A DNA stretch of 64,000 nt from an uncultured Pelagibacteraceae bacterium (GTDB taxonomy: Bacteria; Pseudomonadota; Alphaproteobacteria; Pelagibacterales; Pelagibacteraceae), in NCBI GenBank assembly GCA_902560625.1, contig CACEMD010000001.1, positions 154,344 through 218,343 of the forward strand, read 5' to 3'. The notes beneath the pieces were generated by a model, which was not told the DNA's origin, did no database searches, and saw nothing but the letters and a program-made list of their open reading frames with translations. Shown here piece after piece: positions 41,265-49,706 of the stretch. A program made the translations under genes and the position numbers. The stretch's first letter is position 1, and the number at the start of each line of letters is the position of its first letter.

Positions 41265-42252
41265 AGTAAATAGAACTGTATCAGTAGCTCCTATGATGGA
41301 TTGCACTGATAGACATGATAGATTCTTTATGAGATTAATGAGTAAAAATGTCATGTTATACACAGAAATGGTAGCAACCAAATCAGCTATTCACGGCGAT
41401 CGAAAAAAAATATTAGGTTTTAGAAATGATGAAAAACCTTTAGCTCTACAAGTTGGAGGATCAGACAAGAAAGAATTGTCAGAAGTAGCTAAAATAGCTG
41501 AAGATTTGGGTTACGATGAAATTAATCTTAACTTGGGATGCCCAAGTAAAAAGGTGCAAAAAAACTCTTTTGGAGCGTGCTTAATGAAGGAACCAAGCCT
41601 TGTAGCGGAATGCATTTTTGAAATGAAAAAGTCATGTATTATTCCGGTTACAGCAAAAACCAGAATTGGATTTGATGATACTGAAGATTTTGACTATCTA
41701 AATAATTTTATAGATCAAATTAAAAATGCAGGTTGCAAAACTATTATTCTTCATGCAAGAAAAGCAATTTTGAAAGGATTAACACCTAAACAAAATTTAA
41801 ACATTCCAAAGTTAAACTATCAAATGGTTTACGATATTAAAAATGCGAATCCTGAATTAGAAATAGTAATTAATGGAGGTATAACAAATATTGAAGATAT
41901 TACTTTACATTTAAATAAATGTGATGGTGTAATGATTGGTCGAGCAATTTACCAAAATCCATATTTTTTAACAGATATAGAAAAAAATATTTTTAATAAC
42001 TCAAATATTCCTACAAGAAGTGAAGTAGCAAAAGAAACTCTTAAATATTTAGAGGAAGAGGTCAAACTTGGAACAAAAGTAAATCACATAATGAGACATA
42101 CTGTTGGTTTATATCATGGACAAGTAGGATCTAAAGACTGGAAAAGATACTTAAGCGATAATATGATGGCAAGAGACTCTGATTTTCAAAAAGCCAAACA
42201 CATAATGACTGTTATTCAGAATAATGAAAAATCTAATCAGACAATTGCCTAA
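41257..42252 (+). CDS. dusA: tRNA-dihydrouridine synthase A
   Basis: A 331-residue FMN-dependent TIM-barrel enzyme. SVAPMMDCTDRHDRFFMRLMS, LYTEMVATKSAIHGDR, LNLGCPSKKVQKNSFGACLM with the catalytic Cys, KTRIGFDD and VMIGRAIYQNPYFL are diagnostic; the RHDRFFMRL variation is specific to DusA. It reduces U20/U20a in tRNAs. The eight-base overlap with malonyl-CoA decarboxylase and the one-base overlap with the next exporter imply co-transcription without functional relation. Confidence 0.95.
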   Translation: MRKVNRTVSVAPMMDCTDRHDRFFMRLMSKNVMLYTEMVATKSAIHGDRKKILGFRNDEKPLALQVGGSDKKELSEVAKIAEDLGYDEINLNLGCPSKKVQKNSFGACLMKEPSLVAECIFEMKKSCIIPVTAKTRIGFDDTEDFDYLNNFIDQIKNAGCKTIILHARKAILKGLTPKQNLNIPKLNYQMVYDIKNANPELEIVINGGITNIEDITLHLNKCDGVMIGRAIYQNPYFLTDIEKNIFNNSNIPTRSEVAKETLKYLEEEVKLGTKVNHIMRHTVGLYHGQVGSKDWKRYLSDNMMARDSDFQKAKHIMTVIQNNEKSNQTIA

Positions 42253-43088
42253 TGGATATAACAACTTCAGGTGAAATAATTAATTTACTAATAGTTTTAT
42301 CAATAGCAGCTACTGTTGCCGGATTTATGGCTGGTCTACTTGGTGTAGGTGGAGGAATTATTATGGTTCCTGCTTTATACTATGCTTTTTCAGTTTTAGA
42401 TTTTGATATTACAACTAGAATGCATTTATCTGTTGGTACATCACTGGCAATAATAATACCTACATCAATAATTTCAACAAAAACTCATTCTGAATATAAT
42501 GCAGTTGATTTCAAAATGGTTAAATCTTTTGGTCTTTTTATACTTTGTGGTGTTATTGCAGGTACATTTCTTGCAGTTAATCTTAAAACACCGGCTTTAG
42601 TTTTATTTTTTGCTTTTTTTGCTTTTCTTGTTGGTTTATTTTTTATTTTCCTAAGAGAAAATTTAATGAACAATCCTAAAACAATCTCTGATGTAATTAA
42701 GAAGACAACTGGAATTATTATTGGATTTATATCTGTACCTTTGGGTATAGGAGGAGGGTCATTGATGGTTCCTTTCATGAGAACTTTTGGTTATGATATA
42801 AGAAAATCTATCGGTACCGCCGCCGCTGTTGGTTTCTTAATTGCAGTAAGTGGAGCAATCACAATGTCTATAAGCGGAAAGATAATAGGTAATGTTAATG
42901 CACCGTATAGTTTTGGCTATATTAACTTAATGGGATTTTTAGTTTTTGTTCCTGTAACTACAGTTATGGCTAGAATAGGCGCTAAAGCAGTTCATAAGAT
43001 TGACAAAAAGCTCTTAAGTAAAATCTTTGGCATTTTTTTAATATGTGTCTCTATTAGATCTTTTTTAGAATATTTAAATATAAGTTAG
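42252..43088 (+). CDS. TauE/SafE-family exporter, second copy
   Basis: A 278-residue membrane protein with the two half-repeats GFMAGLLGVGGGIIMVPAL and GFISVPLGIGGGSLMVPFM. It has normal family length and about eight spans, in contrast to the longer paralogue at 6161. It starts on the last base of dusA. The exported anion is unknown, possibly a sulfite or organosulfonate, or an organic acid given the upstream TRAP genes. Confidence 0.85.
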   Translation: MDITTSGEIINLLIVLSIAATVAGFMAGLLGVGGGIIMVPALYYAFSVLDFDITTRMHLSVGTSLAIIIPTSIISTKTHSEYNAVDFKMVKSFGLFILCGVIAGTFLAVNLKTPALVLFFAFFAFLVGLFFIFLRENLMNNPKTISDVIKKTTGIIIGFISVPLGIGGGSLMVPFMRTFGYDIRKSIGTAAAVGFLIAVSGAITMSISGKIIGNVNAPYSFGYINLMGFLVFVPVTTVMARIGAKAVHKIDKKLLSKIFGIFLICVSIRSFLEYLNIS

Positions 43089-43100
43089 AATTTATAGGGT

Positions 43101-43301
43101 TTAACCAGTTCCCCATTTAATTTTGTTCCATATTCTTTCATGAAAATAATAGAAAAATAATGGTATAATAGAGCCAACCCCTAATATTCCTGCACCAGTA
43201 AAAGTACCTGTATAAATATATCCAAAAATAACCCAATAAACGAATATAAAAAATCTCCAAGAAAAAGTTTTAGCAACTGAACGAATTTTTTTATCTGCCA
43301 T
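43101..43301 (-). CDS. DUF2061 small membrane protein
   Basis: A 66-residue protein with two hydrophobic segments. RSVAKTFSWRFFIFVYWVIF at the N-terminus and FFYYFHERIWNKIKWG at the C-terminus are the family pattern of DUF2061, a widespread small membrane protein without assigned function. ATG is at 43299-43301 and follows directly on an eight-T run after a hairpin (see the feature at 43302). Confidence 0.85.
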   Translation of the reverse strand: MADKKIRSVAKTFSWRFFIFVYWVIFGYIYTGTFTGAGILGVGSIIPLFFYYFHERIWNKIKWGTG

Positions 43302-43341
43302 AAAAAAAATGAGGTGATTTCAGTCTCCCTCCATCACCCCA
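43302..43341 (-). terminator. Terminator-like hairpin with eight Us directly before the DUF2061 AUG
   Basis: On the minus strand a nine-pair stem (43341-43333 with 43318-43310, one G.U) encloses a 14-base loop containing GGAGGG and is followed by T at 43309-43302, then ATG. It sits downstream of the phosphomannomutase gene and is probably its intrinsic terminator; read-through transcripts would carry the next AUG. The remainder of the 109-base gap (43342-43410) shows nothing else. Confidence 0.7.
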
Positions 43342-43410
43342 CAAATAATATTATTCGATTCGCTGTTAAATATTGAACACTTAATAGTTGAATATTTAAT
43401 TTATTTTAAA

Positions 43411-44856
43411 CTAAATTTTTTGGTCGTAATCTCCAATTTTTCCACTATTTTGAAGCAGTCTATCTATGAAATAAAAAATCTCTTTTTTTCTAGAGTCTGA
43501 AGTTGGACTTTCTGTAACTATAACTAAAGATGGTTTATTTGAAGATGCTCTGATAAGACCCCATGATTCATCTTCAAGTGTAAATCTTATACCATTAACA
43601 GTAAGAATATTTTTAATTTTTAATCCATCGATTGTTTCATCAGCATCTTTAATCTTTTTAATTTTTAAAATTAAATCATCAATTAGTTTGTATTTTTCCT
43701 CATCTTTGCAATAAGGTCCCATCGTTGGACTTTGAAATGTTTTGGGAATTTCATTAATAAGTTCTACGATTTTTTTATTTTCATTATCTAAAAGGTGACA
43801 TACTTGAATAGCTGAATTGATTCCATCATCAAAACCGTATCCTAGAGGTTTGTTAAAAAAGAAATGACCACTTTTTTCAAATCCTGCTATTGCTGACTCT
43901 TCATTAACTTTTCTTTTGATATAAGAGTGACCAGTTTTCCAATATATAGTTTTACAATTATTTTCTTTTAAAACCTTATCTATTTCAAACAATCCTGTCG
44001 ATTTTACATCAACAATAAATTTTGAATTTTTATTAGATTTTGAAATATGTCTTGCTATTAAAAGACCTATCTTATCAGCAAAAATTTCGTTCCCTTTATT
44101 ATCTATTACTCCTACACGATCCCCATCTCCATCAAACCCAAATCCAACGTCTGCACTATTATTTTTTACACATTTTGATATTTCATGTAACATTTTCATA
44201 TCTTCTGGATTGGGATTATATTTTGGAAATGTATAATCTAGATTACAATCTAATTCAATTACTTCACAGCCTATAGATTTTAAAATTACTGGAGCGAATA
44301 TTCCAGCTGTTCCATTTCCACAAGCTACAACTACTTTTATTTTATTCTTAATTTTATTTTTGGACAATTCACTTATATAAATTTTATTAAAATCTTTTAT
44401 TTCTTTTCTAGATCCCTCTCCTAAATTAAATTTTTGTTTCAAAACTATTTCTTTAAGCTCTGTCATTTCTTCTTTGCAATGAGTTAAACCTTTTTGAATG
44501 CCCATTTTGATTCCTGTCCATCCATTTTCGTTATGACTTGCTGTAACCATTGCTACGGCATCGGTATTTAGTTTAAATTGTGAGAAATATATTGTTGGCG
44601 AAAGACACAAACCAATGTCTTCAACATTACATCCAGTTGATATCAAGCCCTCAATAAAGCTTTTTTTAATCTTTTCACTGTAAGATCTATAATCGTGTCC
44701 CACAGTAACTCTTGGATTTTTTATTTTATTGGTTATTTGGGTTCCAAAACCTTTTCCGACATCTTTTATCCCCTCTAAGTTTATTTTCTCTGGATACAAC
44801 CATCTCGCGTCATATTCCCTGAAACCAAGAGGGTCAATTTTTATTGAATTAGACAT
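43411..44856 (-). CDS. Phosphomannomutase/phosphoglucomutase
   Basis: A 481-residue alpha-D-phosphohexomutase of the AlgC/ManB group. The phosphoserine loop is TASHNENGWTGIKM, the metal loop GFDGDGDRVGVID, the sugar loop GFEKSGHFFF and the C-terminal phosphate-binding region SSNKPSLVIVTES. It interconverts hexose 6- and 1-phosphates, giving mannose-1-P or glucose-1-P for the nucleotide sugars used in surface glycans. Monocistronic by position, with its own hairpin terminator. Confidence 0.92.
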   Translation of the reverse strand: MSNSIKIDPLGFREYDARWLYPEKINLEGIKDVGKGFGTQITNKIKNPRVTVGHDYRSYSEKIKKSFIEGLISTGCNVEDIGLCLSPTIYFSQFKLNTDAVAMVTASHNENGWTGIKMGIQKGLTHCKEEMTELKEIVLKQKFNLGEGSRKEIKDFNKIYISELSKNKIKNKIKVVVACGNGTAGIFAPVILKSIGCEVIELDCNLDYTFPKYNPNPEDMKMLHEISKCVKNNSADVGFGFDGDGDRVGVIDNKGNEIFADKIGLLIARHISKSNKNSKFIVDVKSTGLFEIDKVLKENNCKTIYWKTGHSYIKRKVNEESAIAGFEKSGHFFFNKPLGYGFDDGINSAIQVCHLLDNENKKIVELINEIPKTFQSPTMGPYCKDEEKYKLIDDLILKIKKIKDADETIDGLKIKNILTVNGIRFTLEDESWGLIRASSNKPSLVIVTESPTSDSRKKEIFYFIDRLLQNSGKIGDYDQKI

Positions 44857-44907
44857 GTGAATATATGTACATTTTTTTTCATTTTTTTATTGATATTTTT
44901 TATTAAT

Positions 44908-44922
44908 GTTCTACAAATGTTC
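44908..44922 (+). promoter_or_regulatory. LexA-like box upstream of nrdA
   Basis: GTTC, seven bases, GTTC: the alphaproteobacterial LexA operator pattern. It belongs to a longer direct repeat AATGTTCTA at 44905-44913 and 44916-44924 with an 11-base (one-turn) period. It lies about 90 bases upstream of the ribonucleotide reductase start, a class of gene often under SOS control. One such match is expected by chance in a window this size, so location is the main argument. Confidence 0.5.
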
Positions 44923-44931
44923 TATTGATTT

Positions 44932-44979
44932 ATAATTTATATAGTATATTTAGAAGATCTACATACAACATATAGTTGT
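44932..44979 (+). promoter_or_regulatory. Two NrdR-box-like dyads upstream of nrdA
   Basis: ATAATTTATATAGTAT at 44932-44947 and ACAACATATAGTTGT at 44965-44979 resemble the NrdR consensus (ACACTATATATAGTGT-like); the second is a perfect ACAAC/GTTGT dyad. Centres are about 32-33 bases apart, three helical turns, the usual spacing of paired NrdR boxes. Both fit is imperfect and the region is A+T-rich. Confidence 0.35.
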
Positions 44980-45009
44980 TTTACAAAGAAAGCTATTAAA
45001 AGGAGTTAA

Positions 45010-46947
45010 ATGAATAAAGTCTTATCTCAGGCCATAAAGAAAGCTGTCTCTGAATTTTCACCATCTATAAAGGAGAAAAGCATTGATAAACGGCCAGATT
45101 TATTCTCACTAAATAATGATACTGAGCTTTTTCAGAACTCGAAGGGCATAACAATCAAAATTGATAGAAGTAGAGATTCTAATTTAACTGATTTCGGTAA
45201 AGCAACTCTAAGCGACAGATATCTTGGAGAAAACGAATCTTACCAAGATTTATTTGCTAGAGTAGCAAGTCATTATTCTGATGATAATCTTCATGGCCAA
45301 AGAATTTATAACTACATAAGCAACTTATGGTTTATGCCTGCTACCCCAGTTTTGTCGAATGGAGGAACAAGCAGAGGACTCCCTATATCATGTTTCTTAA
45401 ATGAAGCTGGTGACAGCTTAAATGGAATTTTAGATTTATGGAGTGAAAATGTTTGGCTTGCTGCAAGAGGAGGAGGCATTGGAAGTTATTGGGGCAATCT
45501 CAGATCTATAGGTGAAAAGATAGGAAGAGTCGGAAAGACTTCAGGAATAATTCCATTCATTAAGGTTATGGATTCATTAACAATGGCGATAAGCCAAGGT
45601 TCTCTTAGAAGAGGTTCTGCAGCATGCTATCTACCAATTGATCATCCTGAAATTGAGGAGTTCATTGAAATGAGAAGACCAACTGGAGGGGATCCAAACA
45701 GAAAAGCTTTAAACCTCCACCATGGAGTTTTAGTTTCAGATGCTTTTATGAGAGCTGTTGAAATGGATGAACAATGGGCTTTAAAAAGCCCTAAGGATAA
45801 AGCAGTGCAAGGAACTGTTTCAGCAAGAAATTTGTGGATTAGACTATTAACTGCAAGAATAGAAACAGGTGAACCATATATAATATTTATTGATACTGTT
45901 AATAGAATGATTCCACAACATCACAAACTTGCTGGTTTAACAGTTAAAACTTCTAATTTATGTAGTGAAATAACTTTACCAACTGGAGTGGATAAAGAAG
46001 GTAGAGATAGAACAGCAGTTTGTTGTTTATCTTCTTTAAATGTTGAAAAGTATGATGAATGGAAAGATGATGAAAATTTCATACCAGATGTAATGAGATT
46101 TTTAGATAACGTCTTATCTGATTTTATAGAAAATGCTCCAGAAGAATTTTCAGATGCTACTTATTCAGCAATAAAAGAAAGAAGCGTTGGTCTTGGAGTT
46201 ATGGGTTTACATTCTTATTTTCAAAAGAAAATGATTCCACTTGAATCAGTAATGAGCAAAGTATGGAACCAAAAAATATTTAAACATATTCATAAGAATG
46301 TTGATCAGGCTTCAAAAGATTTAGCTGAAGAAAGAGGTCCATGCCCAGATGCAGCAGACTATGGTATTCAAGAACGATTTTCTAATAAAACAGCAATTGC
46401 TCCAACAGCATCTATTTCAATAATTTGTGGTGGTACATCACCAGGTGTTGAACCTATTGCAGCAAATAGTTATACGCACAAAACACTTTCTGGATCTTTT
46501 AATGTAAGAAATAAATACCTTAAAAAATTATTGGAAAAGTACAATAAGGATAATGATGAGATTTGGTCAACCATTACTACAAATCAGGGATCAGTTTCGC
46601 ATTTAGATTTCTTAACTCAAGAAGAAAAAGATGTTTTCAAAACAGCTTTTGAACTAGACCAAAGATGGCTTGTTGATTTAAGTGCTGATAGAACACCACA
46701 TATTTCACAGGCACAATCAATTAACTTATTTTTACCAGCAGATGTTCATAAAAGAGATCTACATCAAATCCATTTCCAGGCTTGGAAGAAGGGTTTGAAG
46801 AGTCTTTATTATTGCAGGTCTAAATCAATACAGAGGGCTGAAAATATAAATGATGCGAATTCAACCGATATTATGTCCAATGTTTATAAATCTAATAAAA
46901 ATCAAACTAACGAAACAGAATACGAGGAGTGTTTATCATGTCAGTAG
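45010..46947 (+). CDS. nrdA: Class I ribonucleotide reductase alpha subunit
   Basis: A 645-residue catalytic subunit. The redox and radical cysteines are visible: ISCFLNEAGDS, the thiyl Cys in SNLCSEITLP, CCLSSLNV, and the C-terminal EECLSCQ pair. The substrate loops GGGIGSYWGNLR and APTASISIICGGTSPGVEP are intact. It reduces ribonucleotides for DNA synthesis. The N-terminal ATP-cone of E. coli NrdA (about 100 residues) is missing, so overall activity regulation by dATP at that site is not expected. AGGAG at 45001-45005 leads the start. Regulation by LexA and NrdR is suggested by upstream sites. Confidence 0.95.
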   Translation: MNKVLSQAIKKAVSEFSPSIKEKSIDKRPDLFSLNNDTELFQNSKGITIKIDRSRDSNLTDFGKATLSDRYLGENESYQDLFARVASHYSDDNLHGQRIYNYISNLWFMPATPVLSNGGTSRGLPISCFLNEAGDSLNGILDLWSENVWLAARGGGIGSYWGNLRSIGEKIGRVGKTSGIIPFIKVMDSLTMAISQGSLRRGSAACYLPIDHPEIEEFIEMRRPTGGDPNRKALNLHHGVLVSDAFMRAVEMDEQWALKSPKDKAVQGTVSARNLWIRLLTARIETGEPYIIFIDTVNRMIPQHHKLAGLTVKTSNLCSEITLPTGVDKEGRDRTAVCCLSSLNVEKYDEWKDDENFIPDVMRFLDNVLSDFIENAPEEFSDATYSAIKERSVGLGVMGLHSYFQKKMIPLESVMSKVWNQKIFKHIHKNVDQASKDLAEERGPCPDAADYGIQERFSNKTAIAPTASISIICGGTSPGVEPIAANSYTHKTLSGSFNVRNKYLKKLLEKYNKDNDEIWSTITTNQGSVSHLDFLTQEEKDVFKTAFELDQRWLVDLSADRTPHISQAQSINLFLPADVHKRDLHQIHFQAWKKGLKSLYYCRSKSIQRAENINDANSTDIMSNVYKSNKNQTNETEYEECLSCQ

Positions 46948-47945
46948 CAAAAAAAATTAATTCAGAAATAATTCAACCTAAAAAAATGGGATTACTTGTA
47001 GAGAACCCAGTTTACAAACCTTTCAGGTACCCATGGTGTTATGATGCTTGGTTAACCCAACAAAGAATTCATTGGTTACCAGAAGAGGTTCCACTTGGAG
47101 ATGATGTAAGAGATTGGCAAAAAAACTTAACACAATCCGAAAAAAACCTATTAACTCAAATTTTTAGATTTTTTACTCAAGCTGATGTTGAAGTTAATAA
47201 TTGTTATTTAAGACATTATACGACTGTATTCAAACCAACAGAAGTATTAATGATGATGACAGCTTTTGCTGCAATGGAGACGGTTCACATTGCTGCATAT
47301 TCTCATTTATTAGATACAATAGGAATGCCAGAGTCTGAATATTCAGCTTTTATGAAGTACAAAGAAATGAAAGATAAATATGATTACATGCAAAATTTTA
47401 ATGTTAATTCGAAAGAAGATATAGCAAAAACTGTTGCGGTGTTTAGCGCCTTCACAGAAGGCCTCCAATTATTTGCAAGCTTTGCAATTTTACTAAACTT
47501 CCCAAGACATAATAAAATGAAAGGTATGGGCCAGATAGTAACTTGGTCCGTTAGAGATGAAACTTTGCATTGTAATTCTATGATTAGATTGTTTAAAGAT
47601 TTTATTAAGGAAAATCCTGAAATCTGGACTCCAAAACTAAAGAAAGAACTTTATGATGCTTGCAGAACAATTATTGAGCATGAGGATGCCTTTATAGATC
47701 TTGCTTTTGAAATGGGACCTATGGAAGGTTTAACTGGTAAAGAAGTAAAAGAATATATAAGATTTATTGCAAATAGACGTTTAACACAATTAGGTTTAGA
47801 ACCAATATACAATGTTCAAAAAAACCCATTAACTTGGTTAGATACGATGTTAAATGCTGTTGAACATATGAATTTCTTTGAAGGTAGAGCAACTGAATAC
47901 TCAAAAGCATCAACACAAGGCTCTTGGACTGAAGCGTTTAGTTAA
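46938..47945 (+). CDS. nrdB: Class I ribonucleotide reductase beta subunit
   Basis: A 335-residue diiron subunit. Metal ligands are visible in the four-helix core: METVHIAAYSH (Glu, His, with the radical Tyr four residues after His), FTEGLQLF (Glu) and RDETLHCN (Glu, His). The Tyr supports a classical tyrosyl-radical enzyme. A GTG at 46929 is in frame, but ATG 46938 (MSVAKK) has the ribosome site GAGGAG at 46924-46929 and is preferred. It overlaps nrdA by ten bases, giving a coupled pair. Confidence 0.95.
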   Translation: MSVAKKINSEIIQPKKMGLLVENPVYKPFRYPWCYDAWLTQQRIHWLPEEVPLGDDVRDWQKNLTQSEKNLLTQIFRFFTQADVEVNNCYLRHYTTVFKPTEVLMMMTAFAAMETVHIAAYSHLLDTIGMPESEYSAFMKYKEMKDKYDYMQNFNVNSKEDIAKTVAVFSAFTEGLQLFASFAILLNFPRHNKMKGMGQIVTWSVRDETLHCNSMIRLFKDFIKENPEIWTPKLKKELYDACRTIIEHEDAFIDLAFEMGPMEGLTGKEVKEYIRFIANRRLTQLGLEPIYNVQKNPLTWLDTMLNAVEHMNFFEGRATEYSKASTQGSWTEAFS

Positions 47946-47963
47946 TTTGATCTAGTATCAAAT
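47945..47963 (+). other. Small hairpin overlapping the FkbM gene start
   Basis: ATTTGAT and ATCAAAT arms (seven pairs) around a five-base loop. The 3' arm includes the A and T of ATG 47962 and the 5' arm overlaps the last base of the nrdB stop. There is no T run. It could lower initiation of the downstream gene or protect the nrdAB message end. The A+T content makes chance plausible. Confidence 0.4.
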
Positions 47964-48576
47964 GAAAAAATTTGGTTTGGTAGTTTTAGGTGCACACACA
48001 ACAAACCATACTAGAGATGAAATTGAGAAATTTAGAGAAAAACCGATTTTATTAATTGAACCTGTGCCAGCTAATGTTAATGCAATTAAAGAGAATTTAA
48101 AAGATTTTACAAATGTTATAATTGAACCAATAGCAGTTGCCAATAAGACAGAAAAAAGAAATTTTTATTTTGTAAAAAGTGAGTCTATCTCTAAATTAGG
48201 GAAACATTGGGCAAGCGGCATAGGTTCATTTGATAAAAACCACCTCTTAAATCATAAATCAAAAAGATTTAAAATTGAGGAAGTTGATATTGAAATCATT
48301 CAAATAGACTGCTTAACTTTTGAAGATATTATAAAAAAACACAAAATATCTGAAATTGAAAAGATGATTATTGATATAGAGGGTAGTGAATATGAAATTT
48401 TAAAAGATATTAACCTACAAAAAATTAAAATTTCTAATATTTTATTTGAATATAAGCATTTTGATGGAGTATTTCAGACAGGAGATAAACTTAAAGAAAT
48501 AATAAATAAATTCGAAAAAAATAGCTATAAAATCTCAAAAATTGATGAGGAAAATATGTTAGCAGTAAAAAAATAG
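47962..48576 (+). CDS. FkbM-family methyltransferase
   Basis: A 204-residue SAM-dependent methyltransferase. GLVVLGAHTTNHTRDEIEKF at the start, PILLIEPVPANVNAIKENL as motif I/post-I and EKMIIDIEGSEYEILKDI are the FkbM pattern (IEP and DIEGxE). Members O-methylate sugars or related metabolites. It sits 16 bases after nrdB but has no ribosome site, and a small hairpin covers its start. The substrate is unknown, possibly a surface glycan. Confidence 0.85.
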   Translation: MKKFGLVVLGAHTTNHTRDEIEKFREKPILLIEPVPANVNAIKENLKDFTNVIIEPIAVANKTEKRNFYFVKSESISKLGKHWASGIGSFDKNHLLNHKSKRFKIEEVDIEIIQIDCLTFEDIIKKHKISEIEKMIIDIEGSEYEILKDINLQKIKISNILFEYKHFDGVFQTGDKLKEIINKFEKNSYKISKIDEENMLAVKK

Positions 48577-48579
48577 ACC

Positions 48580-49704
48580 TTATCTCTTAGAAATTTCAGA
48601 AACTTTTCGGTAAGAACTTCCATTATAAGCAGCAAGCGGCCTAATCAATTTATTAGTAGAAAGTTGCTCTATTACATGAGCAGACCAGCCGGTGATTCTT
48701 GATATAACAAATATTGGCGTAAAAAAATCAGTATCAAAGCCCATTAAATGGTAAGTAGGTCCTGTTGGATAATCTACATTTGGATGTATATTTTTTCTAT
48801 CGATCATTACTTTTTCTACAATGTCATAAATTTTTTCAAATTTTTTATCTTTTTTAATTTCTGCTACTTTTCCAAAATATTTTCTCATAGTAGGGACTCT
48901 TGAGTCTCCACTTTTGTAAACTCTATGCCCAAAACCCATAACAACATCTTTATTATCTAGAGCTTTATTTATCCATTTAAGAGCATTCTCGGGTTTCTTT
49001 ATTTTGTTCATCATATGCATTACTTCTTCATTTGCACCACCGTGTAGTGGCCCCTTTAAACTAGCAATAGCACCTGTAATAGCACCATGAATATCTGACA
49101 AACTACTGGTTATAGTTCTTGCTGTAAATGTAGATACATTAAAACTATGCTCTGCATACAAAATTAAAGAAACATCAAAAGCTTTTACTATGTCTTTATT
49201 TGGAACTTTACCAAAGCACATATGAAAGAAATTTTCTGAGAATGAAAGCTTATTCTTTGGGGGAATAATTTTTTTTCCTTTTCTTGATCTATAAAAAGCA
49301 GCTAAGGCTACAGGAGTTTTTGCAAAAATTCTCATAACTTTTCTCATATTTGCTTTTGGTGAATTATTTTTCGTCTCTTTATCTTCAAGACCCATTATAC
49401 TCACTGCTGTTCTCGCAACATCCATAGGGTGAGCTTTTTTTGGAAAATTTTTTATATCCTGTAATAAAGTTTTAGATAGTTTTCTCTCATTTCTTTCTTG
49501 TTTTTCAAATTCTTTTAATTGTTTTTTATTTGGCAGTTCACCGTTTAATATTAAATATGCAACTTCTTCAAATTTACATTTTGCACAAAGATCTTGTGCA
49601 GCATAACCTCTATAAGTTAGTGAATTAATTTCAGGCATGACTTTAGAAATTCCTGTTTCATCAACAGTAACGCCCATTAGTCCTTTTTTAATATCCTCAC
49701 TCAT
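48580..49704 (-). CDS. prpC: 2-methylcitrate synthase (citrate synthase family)
   Basis: A 374-residue citrate synthase-fold enzyme. LYAEHSFNVSTFTART contains one catalytic His region, GPLHGGANEEVMHMM the second, and VMGFGHRVYKSGDSR the third, with the catalytic Asp in MGFDTDFFTP. Short N-terminus and operon position after prpB support the methylcitrate role, combining propionyl-CoA with oxaloacetate. The gap to prpB is two bases. Confidence 0.88.
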   Translation of the reverse strand: MSEDIKKGLMGVTVDETGISKVMPEINSLTYRGYAAQDLCAKCKFEEVAYLILNGELPNKKQLKEFEKQERNERKLSKTLLQDIKNFPKKAHPMDVARTAVSIMGLEDKETKNNSPKANMRKVMRIFAKTPVALAAFYRSRKGKKIIPPKNKLSFSENFFHMCFGKVPNKDIVKAFDVSLILYAEHSFNVSTFTARTITSSLSDIHGAITGAIASLKGPLHGGANEEVMHMMNKIKKPENALKWINKALDNKDVVMGFGHRVYKSGDSRVPTMRKYFGKVAEIKKDKKFEKIYDIVEKVMIDRKNIHPNVDYPTGPTYHLMGFDTDFFTPIFVISRITGWSAHVIEQLSTNKLIRPLAAYNGSSYRKVSEISKR

Positions 49705-49706
49705 TA

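Noticed and set aside
44857..45009. A coding frame or small RNA in the gap before nrdA
   Set aside because: No frame of useful length; the dyads and direct repeat are better explained as regulator binding sites.
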